Positions 33,938 to 42,516 are shown, numbered from the stretch's first letter. The stretch is 44,700 nucleotides of DNA from Streptococcus sp. (GCA_003521145.1 DOTL01000060.1:1-44700), one strand, 5' to 3'. Made by a program: numbers and translations. The notes: generated by a model from the sequence alone, not told the origin.

Positions 33938-34276
33938 ATGAATATGATGCTAGTTTTGGCCATTTATGTGGTCGCAATTGTTGCTTATGTGGCTTTCAGC
34001 CGTCGTCGCCAAGCAAAGGCACAGGAAAATCGTTTTGCAGGCCTTGCTAAGGGTGCTGAAGTTGAAACAATCGGTGGTTTGATTGCTATTGTTGATGAGA
34101 TTGACAAAGAAAATAACCGTATTGTTTTGGATGCAGAAGGTGTCTTCTTGACCTTTGATTTGAGCCGTTCAATCATGAAAGTAATCACACCAGCACCAAC
34201 TACAGAAACAGCAGAAACAACTGAAAAGACAATTATCGAAGACGATTCAGCAATTGAGTCTGCTGATGAAAAGTAA
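33938..34276 (+). CDS. yajC: Preprotein translocase subunit YajC
   Basis: 112 residues. One N-terminal membrane segment (MNMMLVLAIYVVAIVAYVAF) is followed by a basic stretch RRRQAKAQENRF and a small cytoplasmic domain with AEVETIGGLIAIVDEIDKENNRIVLDAEGVFLTFDLSRSI, the YajC pattern. It associates with the SecDF/SecYEG machinery. A long Thr/Glu-rich acidic tail is usual in streptococci. GGAGGA lies 9 nt before the ATG. Transcribed alone between two terminators. Confidence 0.9.
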   Translation: MNMMLVLAIYVVAIVAYVAFSRRRQAKAQENRFAGLAKGAEVETIGGLIAIVDEIDKENNRIVLDAEGVFLTFDLSRSIMKVITPAPTTETAETTEKTIIEDDSAIESADEK

Positions 34277-34288
34277 GATGTGTATTTG

Positions 34289-34314
34289 AGACTAGGTTAA
34301 ATCCTGGTCTTTTT
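34289..34314 (+). terminator. Terminator after yajC
   Basis: AGACTAGG, loop TTAAAT, CCTGGTCT, then TTTT. Confidence 0.75.
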
Positions 34315-34404
34315 GCGTTTTCTAATCTTATCGGTATTAAAAGCTGTTCAGAACCCCTGAAAATGTGGTAAAATAAAGGGTAAACTATATTTAGAGGATA
34401 TTCC

Positions 34405-35154
34405 ATGTTTAAATTTAGAAAAAAATATCATCAAGAGGTTCTAGACAATATTCCCAACCATATCGGTATTATTATGGATGGAAATGGTCGTTGGGCTAAA
34501 AAACGTCTACAACCGCGTGTGATGGGGCATAAGGCTGGGATGGACGCCTTGCAAAAGGTAACTATCGAAGCGTCACAACTTGGAGTTAAGGTATTGACAG
34601 TATATGCCTTCTCAACTGAAAACTGGTCACGCCCACAAGATGAAGTGAAATTCATCATGAATTTGCCAGTTGAATTCTTTAACAAATATGTACCAGAATT
34701 AGACAAAAACAATGTTCGTATTTTGACAATCGGAGATAACAGTCGTCTGCCTAAGGAAACCTTAGATACTCTTGAAAAGGCAGTTGAGCAGACAAAACAT
34801 AATTCCGGTTTGGTTCTCAATTTTGCACTGAACTATGGTGGTCGTGCGGAGATTGTATCTGCAGTTCAAACGATTACTAAAGAGGTTGAAGCAGGAAAAC
34901 TCAGTCCAGAAGCTATTGATGAAGATCTCATTGCTAAGCATTTGATGACAGATAAACTGCCTTACCTCTACCGTGATCCAGATTTGATTATCCGTACGAG
35001 TGGCGAGCTTCGTCTTAGTAATTTCTTGCCTTGGCAATCTGCCTATAGTGAGTTTTACTTCACAGATGTTTTCTGGCCAGACTTTGACCAACAAGGACTA
35101 CGTCAAGCCATCTCTGACTACAATAAACGTCACCGTCGCTTCGGTGGTGTCTAG
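34405..35154 (+). CDS. uppS: Isoprenyl transferase (undecaprenyl diphosphate synthase)
   Basis: 249 residues. The signature IIMDGNGRWAKKR carries the catalytic Asp; FSTENWSRP and the C-terminal IRTSGELRLSNFLPWQSAYSE complete the active site. It builds the C55 lipid carrier from isopentenyl diphosphate in the cytosol. First gene of uppS-cdsA-rseP-proS, with 12 nt to cdsA. A TAAAAT at 34369-34374 may be the -10 of the operon promoter. AGAGGA lies about 8 nt before the ATG. Confidence 0.94.
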   Translation: MFKFRKKYHQEVLDNIPNHIGIIMDGNGRWAKKRLQPRVMGHKAGMDALQKVTIEASQLGVKVLTVYAFSTENWSRPQDEVKFIMNLPVEFFNKYVPELDKNNVRILTIGDNSRLPKETLDTLEKAVEQTKHNSGLVLNFALNYGGRAEIVSAVQTITKEVEAGKLSPEAIDEDLIAKHLMTDKLPYLYRDPDLIIRTSGELRLSNFLPWQSAYSEFYFTDVFWPDFDQQGLRQAISDYNKRHRRFGGV

Positions 35155-35166
35155 AAAGGACCTCTC

Positions 35167-35961
35167 ATGCAAGAACGTTTAATTGGTGGGGGTGTGGCAG
35201 CAGCCATTTTCCTCCCATTGCTCTTTATCGGTGGTCTTCCTTTCCAACTTTTGGTTGGGGCTATGGCCATGGTTGCAGTGTCCGAGATGCTTCGCATGAA
35301 GCACTTGGAGATTTTCTCTATCGAGGGTATTTTATCAATGGTGGCAGCCTTTATCTTGGCTGTGCCGATTGATCAGTATTTTATCAGTCTTCCAACAAAT
35401 GCTAGTGTGACAGGTTTCGCTGTTATTTCATTTTTGATTCTAGCAGGGACTGTCCTTAATAGCGACCACTATTCTTTTGATGATGCAGCTTATCCAATCG
35501 CATCTGCCTTTTATGTTGGTTTTGGTTTCCAAAATCTCATTGCAGCACGTTTGGATAGTTGGGAAAAGGTTCTCTTTGCCCTTTTTATTGTTTGGGCAAC
35601 GGATATTGGGGCTTACCTCTTTGGTCGTCAATTTGGTCAGAATAAGTTATTGCCAAAAGTATCACCAAATAAGACTATTGAAGGTAGTGTCGGTGGTATC
35701 TTATCAGCAATCATTGTGACACTTATCTTTGGTTTGATTAACCACGGTGTTTATGCCCCTCACAACTTCTTCTGGTTGCTTAGCTGTACGATTCTCTTTA
35801 GTATTTTTGGTCAATTTGGTGATTTGGTTGAATCAGCTATTAAACGTCACTTTGGAGTAAAAGACTCAGGCAATCTCATCCCTGGGCATGGTGGTATTTT
35901 GGACCGTTGCGATAGCTGGATCTTCGTTTTCCCAATCATGCACTTCCTAGGACTTTTTTAA
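35167..35961 (+). CDS. cdsA: Phosphatidate cytidylyltransferase
   Basis: 264 residues, polytopic membrane enzyme making CDP-diacylglycerol from phosphatidate and CTP. The CDS signature is present near the C terminus: KDSGNLIPGHGGILDRCDSW. About seven membrane segments. AAAGGA precedes the ATG by 8 nt. Second gene of the operon; rseP follows after 16 nt. Confidence 0.94.
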   Translation: MQERLIGGGVAAAIFLPLLFIGGLPFQLLVGAMAMVAVSEMLRMKHLEIFSIEGILSMVAAFILAVPIDQYFISLPTNASVTGFAVISFLILAGTVLNSDHYSFDDAAYPIASAFYVGFGFQNLIAARLDSWEKVLFALFIVWATDIGAYLFGRQFGQNKLLPKVSPNKTIEGSVGGILSAIIVTLIFGLINHGVYAPHNFFWLLSCTILFSIFGQFGDLVESAIKRHFGVKDSGNLIPGHGGILDRCDSWIFVFPIMHFLGLF

Positions 35962-35977
35962 GAGTGGGGGTGTCTAT

Positions 35978-37240
35978 ATGAAAGCTATTATTACCTTTTT
36001 ACTGATTTTCTGTGTGATTGTCGTTTTCCATGAGTTTGGTCATTTCTTTTTCGCCAAACGTTCAGGAATTTTGGTTCGTGAATTTGCCATTGGTATGGGA
36101 CCGAAAATTTTTGCACACACTGGTAAGGATGGTACCATTTATACTATCCGTATCCTCCCTTTGGGTGGTTATGTCCGTATGGCTGGTTGGGGTGAAGATA
36201 CAACTGAGATTAAAACAGGTAGTCCTGCTAGTCTAACGATTGGATCAGATGGTAAGGTAAGACGTATCAACCTTTCGGATCGCCAGGTTGACCAGACGGC
36301 TTTACCTATGAATGTCACTGCCTATGATTTGGAAGATAAGTTAACCATTACAGGTCTAGTCCTAGATGAGACCCAGACCTATGAGGTTGACCATGATGCC
36401 ACTATCGTTGAGGAGGATGGTACAGAACTTCGTATCGCTCCTAAGGATGTCCAATATCAAAATGCAAGCATTTGGGGACGTTTAATTACCAACTTTGCTG
36501 GCCCTATGAATAACTTCATCCTTGGAGTGCTTGTCTTTATTACCTTAGCCTTTGTTCAGGGTGGTGTTCAAGATACATCGACCAACCGTATCCAGGTAGC
36601 CGATGGAGGCGCTGCTCAGGTGTCAGGCTTGAAAAATGGTGATGCCATCGATGCTATCAATAAAGACAAGGTTACTGATTGGGACAGCTTGAAGGAAGCA
36701 TTGACAGAGAATACTCAAAAATTCTCCAAAGGTGACAGCCTTTCTGTGACGGTTAAGAGAAGTAACGGTCAGGAAGAAACGGTCTCTGTTAAACCTAAGG
36801 AGAGTCAAGGTAGCTACTTTTTGGGTGTCTCTCCTGCCTTAAAAACAGGTCTAAAGGATAAAATTTTTGGTGGTCTCCAAATGGCTTGGGAAGGGGCCTT
36901 CAAAATTCTCGCGGCACTGAAGGGGCTCATCACCAACTTTAGTTTGAATAAACTTGGTGGACCGGTTGCCATGTTCCAGATGTCTGCCCAGGCTTCAGAA
37001 AGTGGCTTGATTTCCATTCTTAACCTTATGGGGATGCTCTCAATTAACCTGGGAATTTTCAATCTTATCCCAATTCCAGCCCTTGACGGTGGAAAAATTG
37101 TCATGAATATTATTGAAGCCATTCGTCGTAAACCACTTAATCAAGAAATTGAAAGCTATATTACACTTGCAGGTGTTGCTATCATGGTTGTTCTTATGAT
37201 TGCAGTCACTTGGAATGATATTATACGTGCTTTCTTTTAA
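35978..37240 (+). CDS. rseP: Site-2-type membrane zinc metalloprotease RseP/Eep
   Basis: 420 residues. The zinc motif HEFGH is in the first membrane segment (VVFHEFGHFFFAKRSGIL). A PDZ domain lies in the middle (VQDTSTNRIQVADGGAAQVSGLKNGDAIDAI), and the third zinc ligand and second motif are in LGIFNLIPIPALDGGKIV. It cleaves membrane peptides within the bilayer. In streptococci and enterococci the orthologue Eep releases peptide pheromones, including SHP peptides, from their precursors, so it is a plausible processor of the SHP encoded at 17446-17508. Operon member between cdsA and proS. Confidence 0.93.
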   Translation: MKAIITFLLIFCVIVVFHEFGHFFFAKRSGILVREFAIGMGPKIFAHTGKDGTIYTIRILPLGGYVRMAGWGEDTTEIKTGSPASLTIGSDGKVRRINLSDRQVDQTALPMNVTAYDLEDKLTITGLVLDETQTYEVDHDATIVEEDGTELRIAPKDVQYQNASIWGRLITNFAGPMNNFILGVLVFITLAFVQGGVQDTSTNRIQVADGGAAQVSGLKNGDAIDAINKDKVTDWDSLKEALTENTQKFSKGDSLSVTVKRSNGQEETVSVKPKESQGSYFLGVSPALKTGLKDKIFGGLQMAWEGAFKILAALKGLITNFSLNKLGGPVAMFQMSAQASESGLISILNLMGMLSINLGIFNLIPIPALDGGKIVMNIIEAIRRKPLNQEIESYITLAGVAIMVVLMIAVTWNDIIRAFF

Positions 37241-37266
37241 TTAGAAACAAAGAAACGAAAGGAAGT

Positions 37267-37300
37267 CTAAGGGACTTGACCCAAGGGCCAGCCTCCTTAG
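37267..37300 (+). promoter_or_regulatory. Hairpin between a Shine-Dalgarno and the proS start
   Basis: CTAAGG (37267-37272) pairs with CCTTAG (37295-37300). The nearest Shine-Dalgarno-like AAAGGAAG (37258-37265) is 42 nt from the ATG in sequence but about 8 nt away if this stem forms. No other ribosome site is visible for proS. Confidence 0.4.
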
Positions 37301-37307
37301 TATGTAA

Positions 37308-39173
37308 ATGATGAAACAAAGTAAAATGTTGATTCCAACACTTCGTGAAATGCCAAGTGATGCTCAAGTTATCAGTCATGCCCTTATGGTACGTGCGGGT
37401 TACGTGCGTCAGGTCTCTGCTGGTATTTATGCTTATATGCCATTGGCAAATCGTGCTATCGAGAAATTCAAAACCATCATGCGTGAGGAGTTTGAAAAAA
37501 TGGGTGCGATTGAAATGTTGGTACCAGCGCTTTTGACAGCAGATTTGTGGCGTGAGTCAGGCCGTTATGAAACTTACGGTGAAGACCTCTATAAATTGAA
37601 AAACCGTGATAAATCTGACTTTATCCTCGGTCCAACTCACGAAGAAACGTTTACAGCCTTGGTTCGTGATGCAGTTAAATCATACAAACAATTACCACTT
37701 AATCTCTACCAAATCCAATCAAAATACCGTGATGAAAAACGTCCTCGTAACGGTCTTCTTCGTACACGTGAATTTATCATGAAGGATGCTTATAGTTTCC
37801 ACCAAAACTATGAAGATTTGGATGTCACTTATGAAGACTACCGTAAGGCTTATGAGGCTATCTTTACACGTGCTGGCCTTGAATTTAAGGGTATCATCGG
37901 TGATGGTGGTGCCATGGGTGGTAAGGATTCTCAAGAATTTATGGCGGTTACTCCTGAGCGTACAGATCTCAACCGTTGGGTAGTTCTTGACAAGTCAATT
38001 GCTTCATTGGATGAGATTCCAGAAGATGTCATGGAAGAAATCAAGAAAGAATTGACATCATGGTTGGTATCTGGTGAAGATACAATTGCCTACTCTACAG
38101 AGTCAAGCTATGCAGCTAACCTTGAGATGGCAACAAATGCCTACACACCAGCGACTAAGGTTGTGACTCAAGAGGAAGTGGCTCGTGTTGAAACACCAGA
38201 TTGCAAGTCAATTGATGAAGTCGCTGCTTTCTTGAATGTTCCAGAAGAACAAACCATCAAGACTTTGCTTTTCATTGCTGATGCTGAACCAGTAGTGGCT
38301 CTTCTTGTCGGTAATGATCAGGTTAACGATGTGAAGTTGAAAAACTACCTTGCTGCTGATTTTCTCGAACCAGCTACGGAAGATGAAGCACTTCAAGTCT
38401 TTGGTGCTAACTTCGGTTCCCTTGGTCCAGTTAACCTTCCTGAAAATGTTCGCATCGTTGCGGACCGTAAGGTTCAAGATGTGGCTAATGCGGTTGTTGG
38501 AGCTAACGAAGATGGTTACCACTTGACAGGAGTTAACCCAGAGCGTGACTTCAAGGCAGAATACGCGGATATTCGTGAAGTTAAAGAGGGTGAGATTTCT
38601 CCAGACGGTCAAGGTATCCTTCAGTTTGCGCGTGGTATCGAGATTGGTCATATCTTTAAACTTGGGACACGTTACTCTGAAAGTATGGGTGCTAGCGTTC
38701 TTAATGAAAATGGCCGTGCTGTTCCAATTATCATGGGATGTTACGGTATCGGTGTTAGCCGTATCTTGTCAGCTGTGATTGAACAACATGCACGTCTCTT
38801 TGTTAACAAGACACCAAAAGGTCAATACCGCTATGCATGGGGAATTAACTTCCCTAAAGAATTGGCTCCATATGATGTTCACTTAATCACAGTTAACACT
38901 AAGGATGAAGAAGCCAATGCTTTGACAGAACGTTTGGAAGCAGCTCTTATGGCTGAAGGTTATGATGTCTTGACAGATGATCGTAATGAGCGTGTCGGTT
39001 CTAAATTCTCTGATAGTGACCTCATTGGACTTCCAATCCGTGTGACAGTTGGTAAAAAAGCTAGCGAAGGTGTTGTCGAAGTTACAATCAAGGCAACTGG
39101 TGATACTATTGAAGTTAATGCCGATAACTTGATTGAGACACTTGCTATCTTAACAACAGAACAAGATGCTTAA
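37308..39173 (+). CDS. proS: Prolyl-tRNA synthetase
   Basis: 621 residues, bacterial type with an editing domain inserted between motifs 2 and 3. Motif 1 region lies near MVRAGYVRQVSAGIYAYMPL, motif 2 near YQIQSKYRDEKRPRNGLLRTREFIMKDAYSFH, the YbaK-like editing insert at about 225-390 (IDEVAAFLNVPEEQTIKTLLF), motif 3 near MGCYGIGVSRILSAVIEQH, and an anticodon-binding C terminus. It charges tRNA-Pro. The start is ATG 37308 or the adjacent ATG 37311; no normal ribosome site precedes either. Last gene of uppS-cdsA-rseP-proS. Confidence 0.95.
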   Translation: MMKQSKMLIPTLREMPSDAQVISHALMVRAGYVRQVSAGIYAYMPLANRAIEKFKTIMREEFEKMGAIEMLVPALLTADLWRESGRYETYGEDLYKLKNRDKSDFILGPTHEETFTALVRDAVKSYKQLPLNLYQIQSKYRDEKRPRNGLLRTREFIMKDAYSFHQNYEDLDVTYEDYRKAYEAIFTRAGLEFKGIIGDGGAMGGKDSQEFMAVTPERTDLNRWVVLDKSIASLDEIPEDVMEEIKKELTSWLVSGEDTIAYSTESSYAANLEMATNAYTPATKVVTQEEVARVETPDCKSIDEVAAFLNVPEEQTIKTLLFIADAEPVVALLVGNDQVNDVKLKNYLAADFLEPATEDEALQVFGANFGSLGPVNLPENVRIVADRKVQDVANAVVGANEDGYHLTGVNPERDFKAEYADIREVKEGEISPDGQGILQFARGIEIGHIFKLGTRYSESMGASVLNENGRAVPIIMGCYGIGVSRILSAVIEQHARLFVNKTPKGQYRYAWGINFPKELAPYDVHLITVNTKDEEANALTERLEAALMAEGYDVLTDDRNERVGSKFSDSDLIGLPIRVTVGKKASEGVVEVTIKATGDTIEVNADNLIETLAILTTEQDA

Positions 39174-39265
39174 TAGTAAAAAATCTTTTCTTGCAGGAGC
39201 AGGAAGAGATTTTTCTATTACAGTGACAATGATAAATTGTGAGAGAAAAGAGAGTAAATTCCAAT

Positions 39266-39294
39266 TTGACAGAATTGTCTAATTAGTGTAAAAT
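39266..39294 (+). promoter_or_regulatory. Promoter of the attenuator-controlled ABC operon
   Basis: TTGACA (39266-39271), 17-nt spacer, TAAAAT (39289-39294). The consensus -35 implies strong initiation, with control left to the leader. The gap 39174-39265 holds no other clear feature. Confidence 0.75.
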
Positions 39295-39323
39295 TAAATC
39301 TACCATAACTACGGAGGCATCAC

Positions 39324-39389
39324 ATGCTTAACAAAGCGATCCATTTGGGAAATCTTAAAGCTTTTTATTACTTTAGTTTCTTTAGATAG
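39324..39389 (+). CDS. Aromatic-rich leader peptide of an attenuator
   Basis: A 21-residue frame starting MLNKAIHLGNLK and ending AFYYFSFFR, with GGAGG 6 nt before the ATG. Six of the last eight residues before the final Arg are Phe or Tyr (TTT TAT TAC TTT AGT TTC TTT). It has a good promoter, a ribosome site and downstream hairpins, like pheA-type leader peptides. Translation speed through the Phe/Tyr codons would report charged tRNA-Phe and tRNA-Tyr levels. There is no Trp codon, although the downstream transporter belongs to a family named after tryptophan. Confidence 0.65.
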   Translation: MLNKAIHLGNLKAFYYFSFFR

Positions 39390-39556
39390 GACGTTTGTGT
39401 TTCAGGATACAAGCGTCAGTCAGTTTGTATCTATGAAGCTAAAGCATTTTGTGATGGATTAGCCGATTAGATGAATAGGTCTAACCGGTGACATAAGCTA
39501 GCCTATGCTAGTCAAGATGCAGAAAACCAGTTGGGCCTGTCCTAACTGTTTTTTTT
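39390..39556 (+). promoter_or_regulatory. Transcription attenuator with alternative hairpins and terminator
   Basis: Stem A is 39390-39398 with 39409-39417 (GACGTTTGT / ACAAGCGTC). Stem B, 39406-39412 with 39425-39431 (GATACAA / TTGTATC), uses part of the same bases and excludes A. Further stems: GCTAA/TTAGC (39438-39463), TTAGA/TCTAA (39467-39484), CTAGC/GCTAG (39498-39511). The terminator is CAGTTGGG, loop CCTGT, CCTAACTG, then eight T's (39528-39556). GGTCTAACCGG (39478-39488) can pair with CCAGTTGGGCC (39527-39537), 10 of 11 positions with wobbles, which would break the terminator. No T-box core motif is seen. 39557-39658 shows nothing clear. Confidence 0.6.
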
Positions 39557-39658
39557 CGTACCGTGGTTTATTTTTAATTTTCTTTTGACTCTATCGTCTC
39601 GGAAAAAAGATGAAAGAAAATTGGAAATAGATAGAATAAAAAAATAGAGGTATATAAG

Positions 39659-41599
39659 ATGAAGAAATTCTTGGTCAGTATGATGGCTTTTATTACAGCT
39701 GTCCTCTTGGTAGCATGTTCCAATGCTTCTAATAAAGAATTGGTTCACGTCGGTGTGCTCCAATATGTGGAACATCCTTCCTTGTCAGCGACACGTAAGG
39801 GGTTCATTGAAGAACTCAAAGAGGAAGGTTATGTTGACGGTAAGAACATCAAAATTGATTATCAGAATGCACAAGGGGATCAGTCTAATTTGCAGACGAT
39901 TTCTCAGTCGCTTATTGAAGATAATGATGTCATGTTGGCTATCGCAACCCCAGCAGCTCAGTCTTTGAGTGGTTTGACAAAGGACAAGCCAATTCTTTTT
40001 ACAGCTGTTACAGATCCAGTTTCAGCTAAATTGGTAAAGTCTATGGACAATGTTGGAGGAAATGTGACAGGGACAAGCGACATGTCACCAATCAACAAAC
40101 AAGTCGAGTTGTTGAAAAAGGTCCTTCCAAACACTAAAAAAGTTGGGATTATGTACACGACCAGCGAGCGTAACTCAGAGGTTCAGGTTGAAGAAGCCAA
40201 GAAATACTTCAAGGAGGCTGGTATTGAAACGGTTATTAAGGGAATTTCATCAACCAATGATATTCAAGATACAGCCAAGAGCTTGATGAGTCAGACCGAA
40301 GTCATCTTCATTCCAACTGACAATACCATTGTTAGTGCTATTAATACCTTGGTAGATCTTTCTAAAGAGACTAAGGTTCCAGTTGTTGGTAGTGACGCTG
40401 GTAGTGTAGAAAAAGGTGTCCTATTCACTTATGGAACCAACTATGAAGCTCTTGGTCGTCAAACAGGTAAGTTGGCAGGCCGTGTTCTCCGAGGTGATAA
40501 GGTCAAGGATGTCGATGCAGAGTATCCTACAACCCTAAATGTTGTGGTTAACCATGACATGGCTAAAGAACTTGGCATTGATGTTTCTAGTATTAGTGAC
40601 GAGGAATCTAAGGCATCAACGCAAGATGACAAACCAATTGCTAAAAAAGATAAGGGTGTTATTAAGCTTAAGGTTAATAAGTCATCTAAAAATGGTTTTT
40701 CAAATGTGGTGCTGACAGCTATTTCTCAGGGACTTCTCTGGGCAATTATGGCTATTGGGGTGTTCATTACCTTCCGTATTTTGGACCTTGCTGATTTGAC
40801 AGCTGAAGGGGCCTTTCCACTTGGTGCTGCTACGACAACTATCATGATTATTCGTGGAATCAACCCAATCTTTGCGACTCTAGGTGGTTTTGTGGCTGGT
40901 ATGCTTGCTGGAGCTGTGTCTGGCTTTATGCATACGAAAATGAAGATACCAGCACTTTTAACAGGGATTATTACCTTAACGGGGCTCTATTCCGTTAATC
41001 TTTTGGTTCTTGGAAGTGCCAATGTCTCTCTATCAGGATATAATACGCTAGTAACTATAGTGATGAGACTCGGTTTGTCTAAGCTGAATGGTGTGATTCT
41101 ATTAGGACTGATTTTTGTTAGTCTGGTAGTGCTTATGTTGGTTGTCCTCCTTAATACGCAGGTTGGTCTGGCCCTTCGTGCGACAGGTGATAACCTTGCC
41201 ATGGGTGAAGCCAATGGTATCAAGGTTGACCGTATGAAGATTCTTGGTTACATGATTTCCAATGGTTTGATTGCCCTATCGGGTGCCCTCCTAGCTCAAA
41301 ACAATGGCTATGCGGATATGAATATGGGGACTGGTACAATCGTAAATGGTTTGGCCGCAATCATCTTGGCCGAAGTTATCGTCAAGTATCTACCACTTGG
41401 CAAACGCCTCTGGTCAATTGTTTTAGGAGCTGTTCTCTACCGTTTGGTCTTGGTTATTATCCTTGCCATGAACGTTGATGCTCAAATGTTGAAATTGGCT
41501 TCAGCTATCTTGCTTGCTATCATCCTTTATGTGCCAGAAGTACGACAAAAATTGAAAATCAGACCTAATAAATCCTTGACCCCGGGAGGTGAAAAGTAA
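39659..41599 (+). CDS. ABC importer, fused substrate-binding lipoprotein and permease (TrpX-TrpY type)
   Basis: 646 residues. A lipoprotein signal peptide (MKKFLVSMMAFITAVLLVAC, lipobox LVAC) is followed by an ABC_sub_bind domain (about 28-310; VGVLQYVEHPSLSATRKGF, NVTGTSDMSPINKQVELLK, LGRQTGKLAGRVLRG). Then come a charged linker (about 310-350) and a branched-chain-amino-acid-type permease with about eight segments (ILDLADLTAEGAFPLGAATTTIMI, LRATGDNLAMGEANGI). In other streptococci these are usually two genes, trpX and trpY. No stop or frame change is seen at the junction. The ATPase gene overlaps its stop by one base. The leader suggests an aromatic amino acid or derivative as substrate. 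Confidence 0.85.
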   Translation: MKKFLVSMMAFITAVLLVACSNASNKELVHVGVLQYVEHPSLSATRKGFIEELKEEGYVDGKNIKIDYQNAQGDQSNLQTISQSLIEDNDVMLAIATPAAQSLSGLTKDKPILFTAVTDPVSAKLVKSMDNVGGNVTGTSDMSPINKQVELLKKVLPNTKKVGIMYTTSERNSEVQVEEAKKYFKEAGIETVIKGISSTNDIQDTAKSLMSQTEVIFIPTDNTIVSAINTLVDLSKETKVPVVGSDAGSVEKGVLFTYGTNYEALGRQTGKLAGRVLRGDKVKDVDAEYPTTLNVVVNHDMAKELGIDVSSISDEESKASTQDDKPIAKKDKGVIKLKVNKSSKNGFSNVVLTAISQGLLWAIMAIGVFITFRILDLADLTAEGAFPLGAATTTIMIIRGINPIFATLGGFVAGMLAGAVSGFMHTKMKIPALLTGIITLTGLYSVNLLVLGSANVSLSGYNTLVTIVMRLGLSKLNGVILLGLIFVSLVVLMLVVLLNTQVGLALRATGDNLAMGEANGIKVDRMKILGYMISNGLIALSGALLAQNNGYADMNMGTGTIVNGLAAIILAEVIVKYLPLGKRLWSIVLGAVLYRLVLVIILAMNVDAQMLKLASAILLAIILYVPEVRQKLKIRPNKSLTPGGEK

Positions 41600-42402
41600 T
41601 GGCTTTACTTAGTTTACAACAGATTCACAAAACCTTTGAAAAAGGCACAGTCAATGAAAATCACGTCCTTCGTGGTTTGGATCTCGACATTGAGCAGGGA
41701 GATTTTATCTCTGTCATTGGGGGAAATGGTGCTGGTAAATCAACCTTGATGAATTCAATTGCTGGTGTTCTCAGCATTGATGAGGGGGATATCTTGTTGG
41801 AGGGGCAATCTATTAAGAAAGCATCTGTAGATGAGCGCTCTAAAGATATTAGTCGTGTTTTCCAAGATCCTCGAATGGGGACAGCGACAAACCTTTCTAT
41901 CGAAGAAAATATGGCTATTGCTTATCGTCGTGGTAAGAAACGTAGCCTCTTTAAAAAGTCTATCACTGAAAGTGAGCATCAAGTCTTCAAGGAAGCCTTG
42001 GTAGATCTTGGTCTTGGACTTGAAAATCGTATGAAGACCGATGCTAATTTCTTGTCAGGGGGTCAACGCCAAGCTTTGACACTTGCTATGGCGACCTTGG
42101 TTCGTCCAAAGATTTTGCTTCTAGATGAACATACAGCTGCACTGGACCCAAAGACAAGTGATATGGTCATGAATTTGACGCGTAAGATTGTTGAAGAACA
42201 AGAATTGACAACCCTTATGATTACTCACAATATGGAACATGCTATCGAATACGGGAACCGTCTGGTCATGCTCTATCATGGTCAAATCGTCGTCGATGTG
42301 CGAGGGGAGGAAAAGAAAAATCTCACTGTTGCAGAACTTATGGACCTTTTCCACAAAAATAGTGGACAAGTCCTCAATGACGATGCCTTGGTACTCGGTT
42401 AA
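41599..42402 (+). CDS. ABC importer ATP-binding protein (TrpZ type)
   Basis: 267 residues. Walker A GGNGAGKST, signature LSGGQRQALTLAMATL and Walker B ILLLDEHTAALDP (His where Pro is usual after Asp-Glu, a known form in this subfamily), then the switch His in MITHNMEHAI. It energises the fused lipoprotein-permease just upstream. The start overlaps the previous stop (TAATG), and GGAGGTG lies upstream, so the two are coupled. Last gene of the operon. Confidence 0.9.
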   Translation: MALLSLQQIHKTFEKGTVNENHVLRGLDLDIEQGDFISVIGGNGAGKSTLMNSIAGVLSIDEGDILLEGQSIKKASVDERSKDISRVFQDPRMGTATNLSIEENMAIAYRRGKKRSLFKKSITESEHQVFKEALVDLGLGLENRMKTDANFLSGGQRQALTLAMATLVRPKILLLDEHTAALDPKTSDMVMNLTRKIVEEQELTTLMITHNMEHAIEYGNRLVMLYHGQIVVDVRGEEKKNLTVAELMDLFHKNSGQVLNDDALVLG

Positions 42403-42414
42403 TAAGTAAAAAAG

Positions 42415-42450
42415 AAACTATCCAAAGTTCAGATTTTGGGTAGTTTTTTC
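42415..42450 (+). terminator. Terminator of the ABC operon
   Basis: AAACTATCCAAA, 8-nt loop, TTTGGGTAGTTTTTT. Confidence 0.85.
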
Positions 42451-42516
42451 TTGACTATTTTTGATCGAGTGCTAAAATAAAAATATAGATTAGCACTTAT
42501 GGTTTATGAGTGCTAA
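42451..42516 (+). promoter_or_regulatory. groESL promoter and CIRCE operator
   Basis: TTGACT (42451-42456), 16-nt spacer, TAAAAT (42473-42478). CIRCE: TTAGCACTT (42490-42498), 9-nt spacer, GAGTGCTAA (42508-42516), one base off the perfect inverted repeat; HrcA should bind here. A second copy of the right half, GAGTGCTAA at 42468-42476, overlaps the -10. Confidence 0.88.

Noticed and set aside
39390..39556. T-box riboswitch ahead of the ABC operon
   Set aside because: No AGGGTGGNACCGCG-like T-box core or AG-bulge stem pattern was found; the leader peptide and alternative stems explain the region better.
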